Source of the DNA: a virus
Virus record (IMG/VR): IMGVR_UViG_3300017598_000808
Location: 1 to 56,894 of that record
Length of the DNA: 56,894 nt
Direction: 5' to 3' (one strand)
Shown here: piece by piece, positions 1 to 8,208 of the stretch
How the letters are laid out: each line of letters opens with the position of its first letter
Position numbering within the stretch: position 1 is the first letter of the stretch
Made by a program: the position numbers and the translations under genes
Notes under the pieces: generated by a model
Seen by the model: only the letters and a program-made list of their open reading frames with translations
What the model was told of the DNA's origin: nothing
Database searches by the model: none

Positions 1-84
1 GTCACGGCGATTGAAAAAGATAAAGTTGCCGAATTAAAAGCTGCGGCTGCTGCTAAATTGCAATCAATCGAGGATATAGAATAA
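1..84 (+). CDS. C-terminal end of an unknown protein (cut by window start)
   Basis: The first frame is open from base 1 and stops at a TAA at 82-84, giving 27 residues rich in Ala, Lys and Glu, as in the end of a helical or coiled-coil protein. It precedes the membrane protein at 144 in the same direction, so the two may be co-transcribed. Nothing in the fragment identifies a family. Confidence 0.45.
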   Translation, partial: VTAIEKDKVAELKAAAAAKLQSIEDIE

Positions 85-143
85 CATTATCCGCCGCTGG
101 TGGTGTGGGATTCTAACCAACAATTCATCAAAGGTTAATTCAT

Positions 144-602
144 ATGGCTTTGGCAGCAGAGCAAGCAAATGAGGAAGAAACCGAAACGATTAATGGTTCG
201 CCATGGGCAGGGCTTGAAAGAAGGGAGGTCCGTCGTCGCTATATCCCGGACCGTCGCGCGGCTGAAAGGCGTAAGCGCTATTGGTGGTCGGTTGTATTTC
301 CGATTATTCTTGGTGCTTGTTTAACAGCGGTCATATCTTGGGGGGCATATGTCACCCATGTGACCTATTCAATTTCAGCAAATTACGAAAAAACCTTTGT
401 CCATCATATTGAGGCCCAGGCGGATAAAAACGCTTTGGTAGAACATAAACTGGAATTGATTAAAAAGGATTACACCGGGGGGATAAACGCAATTAGAAAG
501 GATATGACCACCGGATTTTCAGAAATACGAAATATTCAAAACGCGATGTATCGTTTATTATTGGTTCGTGAAAGGGACCGTTCGGAGTCGGGGGAAAATT
601 GA
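144..602 (+). CDS. Single-pass membrane protein, unknown function
   Basis: This 152-residue protein has an acidic N-terminus, a very basic Arg-rich stretch (about residues 25-45), one hydrophobic segment (about 47-70) and a polar helical tail. The basic side preceding the membrane segment suggests a cytoplasmic N-terminus with the tail outside. An AAAGG motif lies about 9 nt before the ATG. It ends 4 nt before the sensor kinase at 607, so the two are probably co-translated and the protein may be a partner of the kinase. I recognise no family. A phage small membrane protein is an alternative. Confidence 0.65.
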   Translation: MALAAEQANEEETETINGSPWAGLERREVRRRYIPDRRAAERRKRYWWSVVFPIILGACLTAVISWGAYVTHVTYSISANYEKTFVHHIEAQADKNALVEHKLELIKKDYTGGINAIRKDMTTGFSEIRNIQNAMYRLLLVRERDRSESGEN

Positions 603-606
603 GTAG

Positions 607-2832
607 ATGACTGATTTTCGTATTTTCGTAAAGTTGTTGGTCGTAATGACAGTTGTTTCTATTGGTACCATGGCGATTACGGCGGGATTTGGCTATGTCT
701 ATGCGCTGCGTGGTCGTGAGCATGTTCTAATCCAGGTGGCGGCTCGCTATCAGCAAGCAATTCTTTCAGTTTTAAAAACATATGAATTCCATTCGAAAGA
801 ACATCCTTTTGAAACAGAGTTATCCGTCCCGGACACCGCTTTAAATGCAACAATACATTTGGTTCAGCATATAGCCAGTGCCAAAGGGCCGCGGGGGGAT
901 ATTGAACTTCCCCTGGCTATACTGCGTGGCAAAACCATTCATTACATTACCCACCAGCCGGACGCAAATAAAAACAAAATAAGACTGGGATCCCATTTGG
1001 CCGTTGCCATGCAGTTAGCCTTACAGGGTAAAACCGGTACGATTCGCGGATTGGATTACCAGGGTTATAAAGTGATTGCGGCTTATGCATCGGTTGGGGA
1101 AACCGGTATGGGCGTGGTTGCTAAAAGTCGAATATCCGGAATTAGCTTTCGGTTTTTAAAAGGCATCGGGATTGCAACGATTCCGGTTTTCATATTGGTT
1201 TTTTTTGGCGTGTTTTATTTTTCAAAGATAACAAATTATATAATCAAGACGTTGCAAAAAGATAATGCGCGGTATCGGCAACTGGCCAAAGAAATAAAAA
1301 TTACAAATAAGAAATTAGCCGAAAACGAGCAGCAGCTTCAATGTTTTTTCGATGCCACCTTTGAAGGCTTTGCTATAACGGAAAACGGGATATTTTTGAA
1401 TTTAAATAATGCTTTTGCCGAAATGGTTGGCTATAAAGTCAAAGAACTCATCGGTAAATCAATTGCAGTTTTGGTATATCCCGATGATCTGAAAATAGTC
1501 AGGGAAAATATTAGAAGCCATTCTACCGAAAAATATGAATTGCGCGTGACGCACAAAAAAGGCCATATCGTTTATATTAAAGTTCGTGCTCAAATGGCGG
1601 ATTTACAAGGGCGCGAGGTTCGCATTACCATGGTACACGATTTGACCGAACAAAAAAAAAGTGTTGCAGCTTTAAAAGAATTACAGGCCCGCGAGCAACA
1701 TGCTTCGAAAATGGAGGCGATCGGAAATTTTGCCAGTGGGATTGCCCATGATTTGAACAACTCATTTACCCCGATTTTAGGTTGTTGTGAACTGCTTCTG
1801 ATTAAGTTGAAAGAAAATGACCCCAGGCGTGAAAATGTTTTAACCATATTAAGTGCCGTGGAAACGGCTTCATCCCTTGTTGGGCGAATTCAATCATTTA
1901 CCCGCCAGGAAGCGGACCCATGGGCGGTAACCCCATTGAGATTAAATGAATGTCTTGACGAGGCCTTTAAATTTTTAAGATCGATGACCCCTACGTCGGT
2001 CATTATAGAAATGGAAGTTGAGAAAAATTTAGACCTGGTATTGATAACCGATATTGCCGTACGGCAAATATTAATGAACCTGGTTAAAAATTCAACCCAT
2101 GCCATGGTGAATAAAGAGGGTCGGATCAATATCGAAGTAAGCAATGAAACCATACTGGTTGAACGATATGGGATAGCGCCTGGACGATATGTCAAGATTG
2201 AAGTTGAGGACAACGGTTGCGGAATGTCCGAGACAATCCTAGAGCGAGCCCTGGATCCGTATTACACAACCAAAAAGGACCAGGGTGGATCCGGCCTGGG
2301 GTTGTCGATTGTCAGTGGAATCGTGAAAAACTATGGGGGATTGATTTTTTTGGAAAGTGAAGAAGACCTGGGGACAAAGATAACAATTCACATGCCGGCC
2401 GCAATAGAGAACACCGGGACAAAAGGTTATGCTGAAAAACAAGCGCCAATTACCATGGGAAACGGCCAGCGGGTTTTGTTTGTCGATGACGAAGAAGGCA
2501 TTACAGATGTAGCAAGCCAGATCCTTGATTCTTTAAATTATGACGTGGACGTTTTTAATGACAGCCTTGCGGCTTTGCGGATATTTTCGCAAAACCCCAC
2601 CGCGTACGATGTTCTTATAACCGATATGACAATGCCCGATATGTCCGGAATTAGTTTGATTCAAGAGATTAAAGCAATAAACCCTGAAATCAAAGTGGTT
2701 TTAATTTCAGGGCTTGGGACCAATGGTAGGTACAGTGCTGATTTATTCAGCAACTTAATCAACGTTTACTTGCAAAAGCCAGCTACCAGGCAGCAATATG
2801 CGGAAGCATTAGAGACGGTTTTTAAGGATTAG
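607..2832 (+). CDS. Hybrid sensor histidine kinase (sensor-PAS-HisKA-HATPase-REC)
   Basis: This 741-residue membrane-bound two-component kinase has TM1 at about 7-30, an extracytoplasmic sensor region to about 180, TM2 at about 184-206, a PAS domain at about 240-350, the H-box with phospho-acceptor His381, an N-box near 490, the ATP-lid DNGCG at 535-539 and GSGLGL at 561-566. The receiver domain has the acidic pair D627/D628, phospho-acceptor D673 and Lys724. All catalytic residues are present, so it should be active. A GGGGGA motif precedes the ATG. Its stop overlaps the end of the leftward gene at 2829 by 4 bp, so the two transcripts converge with no gap. No DNA-binding output follows in the window. 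It is either cargo on the phage or host DNA next to a prophage, and no att site decides which. Confidence 0.9.
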   Translation: MTDFRIFVKLLVVMTVVSIGTMAITAGFGYVYALRGREHVLIQVAARYQQAILSVLKTYEFHSKEHPFETELSVPDTALNATIHLVQHIASAKGPRGDIELPLAILRGKTIHYITHQPDANKNKIRLGSHLAVAMQLALQGKTGTIRGLDYQGYKVIAAYASVGETGMGVVAKSRISGISFRFLKGIGIATIPVFILVFFGVFYFSKITNYIIKTLQKDNARYRQLAKEIKITNKKLAENEQQLQCFFDATFEGFAITENGIFLNLNNAFAEMVGYKVKELIGKSIAVLVYPDDLKIVRENIRSHSTEKYELRVTHKKGHIVYIKVRAQMADLQGREVRITMVHDLTEQKKSVAALKELQAREQHASKMEAIGNFASGIAHDLNNSFTPILGCCELLLIKLKENDPRRENVLTILSAVETASSLVGRIQSFTRQEADPWAVTPLRLNECLDEAFKFLRSMTPTSVIIEMEVEKNLDLVLITDIAVRQILMNLVKNSTHAMVNKEGRINIEVSNETILVERYGIAPGRYVKIEVEDNGCGMSETILERALDPYYTTKKDQGGSGLGLSIVSGIVKNYGGLIFLESEEDLGTKITIHMPAAIENTGTKGYAEKQAPITMGNGQRVLFVDDEEGITDVASQILDSLNYDVDVFNDSLAALRIFSQNPTAYDVLITDMTMPDMSGISLIQEIKAINPEIKVVLISGLGTNGRYSADLFSNLINVYLQKPATRQQYAEALETVFKD

Positions 2833-3140
2833 AATCTTTGCTTCCCTTGCGCTTTAGTTCCTTTTCTGTATTCGTGCTTATCTTCCTCAATTCTTCTATA
2901 ATAACTCATATCCTTTTTGTATTCTTGGATCCGCGATTCCATTCGGCCCTTTAATTTCCTGAAATATAAAAAGTAAAACCCAAGTGTTCTTTCGAATTCT
3001 TGTACCCCATCAACATATTGATCCATAAAGCCATAAGCGTCACCGAAGTTTTCACAGGACTTTATTTGGTTTTTCATGGTTTCGATTTTTTGAATTTCGA
3101 TCTGGATGTCAATGTATAATTTCGCTGAGGTTTTATCCAC
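2829..3140 (-). CDS. Hypothetical helical protein, last gene of the leftward operon
   Basis: This 103-residue protein is highly charged and probably all-helical, with many Lys, Glu, Tyr and Arg residues and no signal or membrane segment. The start is a GTG at 3140, with a GGGGGG tract just upstream on the minus strand. It lies 24 bp after the HIRAN gene and ends inside the last codon of the convergent sensor kinase. I recognise no family. Its position places it at the end of the early recombination operon. Confidence 0.6.
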   Translation of the reverse strand: MDKTSAKLYIDIQIEIQKIETMKNQIKSCENFGDAYGFMDQYVDGVQEFERTLGFYFLYFRKLKGRMESRIQEYKKDMSYYRRIEEDKHEYRKGTKAQGKQRF

Positions 3141-3164
3141 GATGGTTCCACCCCCCTTTTTTTC

Positions 3165-3554
3165 CTACCGAATTGGATATCTTAGTTTTAGCCCCACACA
3201 GTCGCCGGCTTTGGTCCCTTTCTTGGGATTGTCTTTTTCAACTATCAGTCTTACAAGAAATTTGATTTCGGGATCCCACCCCATATCGATTAGCGGCGCC
3301 CATTCGTCGGCTAATTTCACGTTATGGGAATTGGGGACATACCCGATCATAATTTTTTTGCCGGTTTTTTTCAGAACGTGATAAATCCGGATTGCGTTTT
3401 TGTCATGCTCGTTGGTGGGCTCGCGCTCGAGCACGAACGTGGCCCCAGGGCCAATATATTTCCGGATCCATTCCATCCGGGAAATTTTCATTCCTTTGTT
3501 TGTATAGTGAGTGCCAGCTACGTTGAAACTTCTATAGTTTCGCATGGCTTTCAA
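3165..3554 (-). CDS. HIRAN-domain protein
   Basis: This 129-residue protein has the HIRAN signature: a beta strand NVAGTHY near residue 10, then the REPTNEHDKNAIRI block around residues 44-57 and IGYVP near 70, followed by LADE. HIRAN domains are known to bind DNA ends or stalled-fork structures, alone or attached to SWI/SNF helicases; stand-alone copies are common in phages and bacteria. Here it lies in the recombination operon, which suits a role in recognising damaged or replicating DNA. It overlaps the 3' end of the HAD-like gene by 23 bp. An alternative ATG lies three codons inside. Confidence 0.75.
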   Translation of the reverse strand: MKAMRNYRSFNVAGTHYTNKGMKISRMEWIRKYIGPGATFVLEREPTNEHDKNAIRIYHVLKKTGKKIMIGYVPNSHNVKLADEWAPLIDMGWDPEIKFLVRLIVEKDNPKKGTKAGDCVGLKLRYPIR

Positions 3555-3937
3555 CCTCCCTTATTTTTTTTAAAGTATCTTGCCAGCTTGTAAATCTAAT
3601 GGCGCGATCGTCGTCGGAATCAACTGTCAAGGTAATGTTTTCCGATAAATGCGGTCGAAAACCAAAGAAGGTATAATCTTTAATATATATAAATGCTTGA
3701 GGTTTTACATTTGTAATTTCAGGTGACCAGCCGCTAAAATGCTCTAATATCCATAACTTTATTTCAGGCAAATTAAACCGAGCGGTAAAGATTACGATTT
3801 TGTATTTTTTCTTTAACTGTGTAATTGCTTTGATTGCACCCGGCATAGGTGGGTCATAGATTGGTCCTTCACCCCACCCTTGAGAATATCGATGAATGAC
3901 ATAATCGAAATCAATCGCTATGGTTTTTTTTGTTCAT
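3532..3937 (-). pseudogene. Broken HAD-superfamily phosphatase-like gene with a foreign in-frame insert
   Basis: From the ATG at 3937 (AAGGA 6 nt upstream on the minus strand) the reading would be MNKKTIAIDFD, the HAD motif I, but the A-tract at 3924-3931 (written as T on the plus strand) holds 8 bases where 7 keep frame. The current frame hits a stop, and the rest is open only from an internal ATG at 3846. Downstream are the HAD-like IVIFTAR segment and a DDRAIRF segment. Between FIYI and DDRAIRF sit 23 foreign codons (3613-3681) nearly identical to part of the late gene at 53866-53952. Motif I also reads DFDY where DFDG is usual. Frameshift and insert together make a functional enzyme unlikely. 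A homopolymer sequencing error could explain the frameshift but not the insert. Confidence 0.8.
3613..3681 (-). repeat. 69-bp inverted, edited copy of part of the late gene at 53866-53952
   Basis: The minus strand here matches 53866-53952 of the plus strand base for base, except for one substitution (G at 3653 against the complement of T53894) and loss of 18 bp. The lost 18 bp are one copy of ATCGG plus the 13 bp between two ATCGG copies in the source. The copy keeps the reading frame of both the source gene and the HAD-like host gene. Confidence 0.93.
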
Positions 3938-4072
3938 GTGCCATCCTTTCAATGTTTTTTGCATAATTCATCCCTTTTTAATCCATGTTGTACTATTGGT
4001 TGGTTGCAGATCATTTAATGACGGGCATTTGAGAAGGTCGTTTTTTTTAACCTCCGGGTTAATATTTTTTCA

Positions 4073-4798
4073 TTAAAACCAACCCACCATTTCGGCTAGG
4101 CGCTCTAATTTAATGCAATCGTCACAGCCGGAAAGCGCTGTTGGCGGCTCTGCTTGTTCCATGATGATTTTAGCTTTGCCTAAGAGCTTATCGACCATAC
4201 CGGCTTCTTGTTTAATCTTTAGGGTGTGCGCGGAAAACGTCATGTTAAATCCACCGGTGGTATATTTATCGATTGGCCATGTTATATCGGCTTTGTTTGG
4301 CGGACCGGTTATCGGCTCGAAATAAATCAGGTACAGGCCCTCAACGGCACGTTCGCTGAGTGACGCCTGGATCCAGGCATATATGTTGAGTTGCGCGGAA
4401 TACAGTGGCAGCAGCTTGTCTTGAGTTTTTGTGAATTTGGCCGTTTTGTAATCTGGAATGACCAGGGTCCCGTTGATGTTTTCAAAAAGATCATCCATAA
4501 CCCCGGACACTGTGACCCCGGTTGTTCGATCAGTCCGCATAAACCTTGACCAATGAGGGACCTTCAAATATTTTAAGACGTTTTTGAATTCGGGCAGCCA
4601 GGGCGGTGCATGGTTGTAATGATCGAATGAGGCATGAACAATCTTTTTAGTATAGCTGTCTATAGATGAAAAAATACCGGCGAAAATTTGAAAGGGCAGC
4701 GTTTTCGCGCGCTGCCGAATCCAAAAGCAGCGCGGGCAAGCATTAGGCATGTTCAGGGCGCCTAAGGCTTTGGCGCCAATTTTGATTTGATCCGTCAT
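4073..4798 (-). CDS. PD-(D/E)XK nuclease, RecB/Cas4-like, probable Fe-S cluster
   Basis: This 241-residue protein has the RecB/Cas4 layout. An N-terminal CPRCFW motif (near residue 21) and a C-terminal CDDC motif (near residue 225) could hold a four-cysteine iron-sulfur cluster. In the core, GVMDDLF supplies the first acidic residue and IPDYKTA the D-x-K motif (about residues 98-120), followed by a QLNIYAW helix typical of the family. Such proteins are single-strand exonucleases that process DNA ends for recombination or packaging. It lies in the operon with RecT and the SbcC-like ATPase, which supports an end-resection role. Its start is 16 bp after the HNH-AP2 gene. Confidence 0.8.
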   Translation of the reverse strand: MTDQIKIGAKALGALNMPNACPRCFWIRQRAKTLPFQIFAGIFSSIDSYTKKIVHASFDHYNHAPPWLPEFKNVLKYLKVPHWSRFMRTDRTTGVTVSGVMDDLFENINGTLVIPDYKTAKFTKTQDKLLPLYSAQLNIYAWIQASLSERAVEGLYLIYFEPITGPPNKADITWPIDKYTTGGFNMTFSAHTLKIKQEAGMVDKLLGKAKIIMEQAEPPTALSGCDDCIKLERLAEMVGWF

Positions 4799-4813
4799 TT
4801 GAATTCTCCTTTT

Positions 4814-5452
4814 TTAAGTTTGTTTCCAGTATTTTATTTCTGCTTTTTGCCGTGCTGTTTTTGCGTCGGCGAGTGATATAAAATATCCAAGAAATTTATA
4901 TTTTCCGTTTACTCCGATTCCGACTCTAAATTTTCCTTTTTCTTTACCAACTCCTTTCACGCCCGTCGTGTTGCTTTTGTAAATTCTCGAATTCCGTGCC
5001 TGTTGTGTCATAGTAGCCCATCTGCAGTTTTCTTTTTCGTAGTTGCCATTATTATTAATTCGATCCAGCGTTAAACCTTTGGGACGATCTCCCATGTCGG
5101 CAAAAAAGTTTTCAAACCTCATCCATTCCTTGCAGATTTTTATGCCCCTGCCACCATAATATTTGTAATTTGGATGTTTGGGATTCGTACACCGTTGAAT
5201 CATTATGGCCCATGTTATATACACAGGCTTTTCGGAAAGACCATGGGTGGTATGTGACTTTATGAGAAGTTCTTTTCTTAGACAACCACACGATCGTAAA
5301 CGTTTCGCTATTAACCGCCCGCTATATGCTATAATGGTTCGCCCACAATCACACTCACATTTCCACAATGCATTTCTGTTTTTTGCTATTCTTGCAAAAG
5401 CAATAACTTTTAACCTTCCGAATCGTTTATTCGACAGATCCTTTCTCACCAT
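4814..5452 (-). CDS. HNH-type homing endonuclease with AP2 DNA-binding domain
   Basis: This 212-residue free-standing endonuclease has an N-terminal zinc-binding block (CECDCG, then SCGC) near residues 32-57. A central HNH-like region contains YYGGRGI and LDRINNNGNY followed by NCRWAT (about 100-150). The C-terminal AP2/ERF-like segment (about 160-210) has TGVKGV and a KFLGYF strand. This arrangement is typical of selfish homing genes that copy themselves into phage sites. It overlaps the upstream gene by 26 bp and seems wedged between two early genes without disrupting either. Its base composition is AT-richer than its neighbours by eye. Confidence 0.85.
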   Translation of the reverse strand: MVRKDLSNKRFGRLKVIAFARIAKNRNALWKCECDCGRTIIAYSGRLIAKRLRSCGCLRKELLIKSHTTHGLSEKPVYITWAIMIQRCTNPKHPNYKYYGGRGIKICKEWMRFENFFADMGDRPKGLTLDRINNNGNYEKENCRWATMTQQARNSRIYKSNTTGVKGVGKEKGKFRVGIGVNGKYKFLGYFISLADAKTARQKAEIKYWKQT

Positions 5453-5684
5453 TTAAAATTTCCTTTTCAGGGTTTGCTTTAATCTGCATATCTCTCAGTT
5501 TTTGGTTTATTTCGATTTTACGCTCGAAAATAGATACTTTGTTTAAATTGAATTTGTGAATATCCGCCAAGCCAATGCGTATTAGGCGCCAATTTTTAGC
5601 GCCCAGTTTATTTAGCCAAGCTTCAAATTCATCATCGGCTATTGTATTAATAGGACTTCGCACTATTTTATATTCATACGGCAT
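5427..5684 (-). CDS. Small hypothetical protein, DUF4177-like
   Basis: This 85-residue protein begins MPYEYKIV and contains a NKLGAKNWRL segment, which resembles the small DUF4177 proteins (a beta strand, then an LNxLGxxGW-like motif), followed by a charged helical tail. The function of that family is unknown. A GAGGTGAT sequence lies upstream on the minus strand near 5692. It belongs to the leftward early operon and its end is overlapped by the homing endonuclease gene. Confidence 0.6.
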   Translation of the reverse strand: MPYEYKIVRSPINTIADDEFEAWLNKLGAKNWRLIRIGLADIHKFNLNKVSIFERKIEINQKLRDMQIKANPEKEILNGEKGSVE

Positions 5685-5716
5685 TATTTATCACCTCGGG
5701 CAAAGAATTTCGCGTC

Positions 5717-5998
5717 TCATCTATCACCAGCCTTTGGCGCTGGAGGCAGTGGCATCCATTTTGTCGGTTCCCAGTCATGGTAAAGGGTAAATGTCCCGGG
5801 GACGCATAGGGTCCAATATTGCTCTAATGCCATCCAGCGTACAGTCGCCATAACGCCATCCTTAAACCCTAAGATATTGGTCCCATCGGTTGGTGCCGAT
5901 TGCATGTTACGCCATAGTGACCGTTGATTGGCGGCTTCCGACATCAAGGTAAGTTTGTCGATTGCAAGATCTAATTTATCTAAAACGCTTTTGTTCAT
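5717..5998 (-). CDS. DUF551-like small protein
   Basis: From the ATG at 5998 this is a 93-residue protein. The core WRNMQSAPTDGTNILGF and the closing EPTKWMPLPPAP match the DUF551-type pattern common in phage early regions, where the function is not known. A longer frame extends upstream to 6094, but a GGGGGG tract sits a few bases before 5998 and the upstream stretch encodes the small membrane peptide in another frame, so 5998 is preferred. Confidence 0.65.
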   Translation of the reverse strand: MNKSVLDKLDLAIDKLTLMSEAANQRSLWRNMQSAPTDGTNILGFKDGVMATVRWMALEQYWTLCVPGTFTLYHDWEPTKWMPLPPAPKAGDR

Positions 5999-6033
5999 AG
6001 TCCCCCCACAGATTGTTTCCATTAATTCCATTA

Positions 6034-6144
6034 TTAAAGTCCCCAGTCTAAAAGTATTTGGCCAAAAAACGGCATGACAAAGGGTTGTAGGCAAACACCG
6101 ACAAACCCCCAGGCAGTGGCCAGTAAGATTGTTTTAAGTTTCAT
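6034..6144 (-). CDS. 36-residue membrane peptide
   Basis: This short gene encodes 36 residues, nearly all hydrophobic after a basic MKLK start, as in one membrane helix or an uncleaved signal. AGAGGGGG is well placed before its ATG on the minus strand. It overlaps the preceding zinc-binding gene by 11 bp, which suggests coupled translation. No family is recognised; small early membrane peptides in phages often act on host envelope processes, but that is not shown here. Confidence 0.45.
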   Translation of the reverse strand: MKLKTILLATAWGFVGVCLQPFVMPFFGQILLDWGL

Positions 6145-6334
6145 TTGAGTCCCCCTCTGGAATAATTACTTGATCGATGCAATCGTCACAATAAACCAGC
6201 ATGTAGTTTCTATTTTTTTTCGGCCAAAGCATCAATGGGACTTCATCGTCACCGAGAGCGCGGCCGCAGCGTGAACAAATATCTTCTGATGTTATGTAAT
6301 ACAGATGATCGGTTTCTAAGATCTTAAATTTCAC
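6134..6334 (-). CDS. Small zinc-binding protein
   Basis: This 66-residue protein has two Cys pairs, CSRCG near residue 20 and CDDC near residue 49, spaced like a zinc ribbon. Its start is a GTG at 6334 that overlaps the TGA of the preceding 55-residue gene (GTGA), so translation is probably coupled. The tail is acidic. I cannot assign a function. Confidence 0.6.
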   Translation of the reverse strand: MKFKILETDHLYYITSEDICSRCGRALGDDEVPLMLWPKKNRNYMLVYCDDCIDQVIIPEGDSNET

Positions 6335-6498
6335 TGGTAATGCTTTTTGATTTCTTTAGCCGTGGTTGAAGCGTAAAACGTTTGAAGGGACCTTAGTGTG
6401 TCTAAACAATGCATAAGGGTCCCGGTCCCATGACCATCGTCCTGGATCTTAATCAACTCATCGATTGCCTTTTGAACGCGCCGCTCTTGTCTGATCAT
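6331..6498 (-). CDS. 55-residue helical hypothetical protein
   Basis: The ATG at 6498 is preceded by GAAGGGATAAAA, a strong ribosome site, and the frame stops at 6331-6333, overlapping the GTG of the next gene. The product is charged and helical with no cysteine pairs or membrane segment. It fills the gap between the MBL-fold gene and the zinc-binding gene in the leftward operon. No family is recognised. Confidence 0.55.
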   Translation of the reverse strand: MIRQERRVQKAIDELIKIQDDGHGTGTLMHCLDTLRSLQTFYASTTAKEIKKHYQ

Positions 6499-6508
6499 TT
6501 TTATCCCT

Positions 6509-7189
6509 TCAATGCGTTATCGTCGGTTTACCGGTCAGCCGTTCAATCTCAGACTTGAACCAATGGGGATCCGCATTATCTTTTGACAGGTGAATCAAAT
6601 GGATCTCATAAACCTGGCTCAAGTCATTGGCGCCAAGGAAGCGCTTAACATTTTCTAAACTGAAATGTGATTTGTAAATTCGCTTTTTAAGTTCCGGGTG
6701 GATTGCCGGCGCTAAAGTTTCCTTGCTATAATTACATTCAACCGCAATAAAATTTAATCCGGTGAATTTATTTTTCAGATAAAATGTATCGGTGGCGAAT
6801 AACAGTTTGTCGGTACCATCAGAAATTAAAAATCCAACAGAACCAGGGCAATCATGTTGAGTGGGAAAAGGGATAATCGAGAAACGATTAGTTTCATATT
6901 GTTTGAGCGGTTCGATAACCTGTAAATGGTGACCGTTAAACTTGAGCGCATGGGCGGTTGGTTGCGTCATCATACAATCAACCCCGAATTTGGCAATATC
7001 ATGTACCGCTTTGGAATGATCGCCGTGTGAGTGGCTTACCAGGGCACCGGCCACACTAAATAGGCTATAGTTTAGGGCGTGTTTTATTTTTCGGATAGGG
7101 ATCCCGGGGTCGATGATCAGCGACTCATCGCCGCTGATCACCTGGTAAAGATTTCCGGCCGATCCGGACGCGTGAACAATAAATTGCAT
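6509..7189 (-). CDS. Metallo-beta-lactamase-fold hydrolase
   Basis: This 226-residue protein has the family's metal motif HSHGDH at residues 53-58, an upstream DPG turn (27-29), a mid-protein TQHDCPG block, an FATDT strand with the bridging aspartate near 133, and a LIHLS motif near the C-terminus. This is the MBL fold as in YycJ/WalJ-type and phage-encoded relatives, usually nucleases or phosphodiesterases. It starts 3 bp after recT ends, which suggests a nuclease or processing role in the same recombination module, but the substrate is unknown. Confidence 0.8.
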   Translation of the reverse strand: MQFIVHASGSAGNLYQVISGDESLIIDPGIPIRKIKHALNYSLFSVAGALVSHSHGDHSKAVHDIAKFGVDCMMTQPTAHALKFNGHHLQVIEPLKQYETNRFSIIPFPTQHDCPGSVGFLISDGTDKLLFATDTFYLKNKFTGLNFIAVECNYSKETLAPAIHPELKKRIYKSHFSLENVKRFLGANDLSQVYEIHLIHLSKDNADPHWFKSEIERLTGKPTITH

Positions 7190-7191
7190 AT

Positions 7192-8208
7192 TTAAAATCC
7201 TGGACCTGGACCATGTTCTTCGGCTTCGGCTAATTCAGCGTCTAATATTTCCTGTTTTTCCGCCGCGGTTAAAGGCTCAAGGGCATCGGGGTCCATTGCT
7301 TTTTCGGGTTCCTGTTCAGGCTCGGGTTTTGTGATTGGCGCGGTTTCTTTTTTGGGTCGCCCGCGTTTCTTTTTTTCAACAGGTTTGATGTCGATCACTT
7401 CGCCGGCATTGGCTTTCTCGTCCACTTCCTCTTGGACTTCGGCTTGCGCGGCCAGATCATCGGTTTTGACAATTGAATTAATCACCAGATTGGAATCCGA
7501 GCTGGATCCGATAATATGTTTGGCCAGGCGATTGGTTACGGTTTTTTTGGCCATTTCCGCGGTGAACTTGCCATGGGTGGTATTGGCCTTGATGGATCCC
7601 GAATCAGTAATGGGTTTCATTTTCGACTGGGACCAGGCGGCTTTGATTTGATCCATGGTCATTAACTCGGTCCGGCTGGCAACCCCTTCTTTGTCGACTG
7701 CGATTGCATAGGCCGCGACAATTTTCCCACCGTCGATATTTTCCAGGGTTTGTTCATGGGATATGATGTTTCGTTGCCCCAGGACGATGTTATAAACAAC
7801 CTTATCATCCTCGTAAACAACCTCAGAATAGATATCCTGTAATTCCGGGTTCACCCGTAAACAGATTGCTTTGTTTCCCAGGTATGAACGCATTAAGGTC
7901 AGGTCTCTACCAAAAACTACAAAATAACATTGGGATTTACTCGGATTTAACCCCTGGATCACCATGTTTAGCAGCGCATTAGCGACTGATGATTTAGTGC
8001 AAACATCGAGGGCTGGACGTTTATCTTTATCAACAACGCTTTGCAGTGTAAGCCAAGCACTTTTAAGTGCGTTGGCCGCGGAGAAATTTGGGGGTAGATC
8101 TAGTTCGTCTTTTTTTTGGAATGTCTGAATCTTTTTTAAAACAAAATCAACCGTCTCCTCTTTAAGTGTCATTAAATCCGATCTTTTTTTAGATTGATTT
8201 TTAGTCAT
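7192..8208 (-). CDS. recT: RecT-family single-strand annealing protein (internal start)
   Basis: From the ATG at 8208, preceded by AAGGAG 8 nt upstream on the minus strand, this gives a protein of about 338 residues. It has the RecT core: ANALKSAWLTLQ near the start, VANALLNMVIQGLNP, QCYFVVFGRDLTLM and GKFTAEMAKKTVTNRLAKHI. The C-terminus is an acidic, Pro/Lys-rich tail with KKKRGRPKK. RecT proteins anneal single strands during phage recombination and replication. The ATPase upstream and nucleases downstream are its likely partners. The same frame continues upstream without a stop into an HNH endonuclease, described separately. Confidence 0.88.
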   Translation of the reverse strand: MTKNQSKKRSDLMTLKEETVDFVLKKIQTFQKKDELDLPPNFSAANALKSAWLTLQSVVDKDKRPALDVCTKSSVANALLNMVIQGLNPSKSQCYFVVFGRDLTLMRSYLGNKAICLRVNPELQDIYSEVVYEDDKVVYNIVLGQRNIISHEQTLENIDGGKIVAAYAIAVDKEGVASRTELMTMDQIKAAWSQSKMKPITDSGSIKANTTHGKFTAEMAKKTVTNRLAKHIIGSSSDSNLVINSIVKTDDLAAQAEVQEEVDEKANAGEVIDIKPVEKKKRGRPKKETAPITKPEPEQEPEKAMDPDALEPLTAAEKQEILDAELAEAEEHGPGPGF

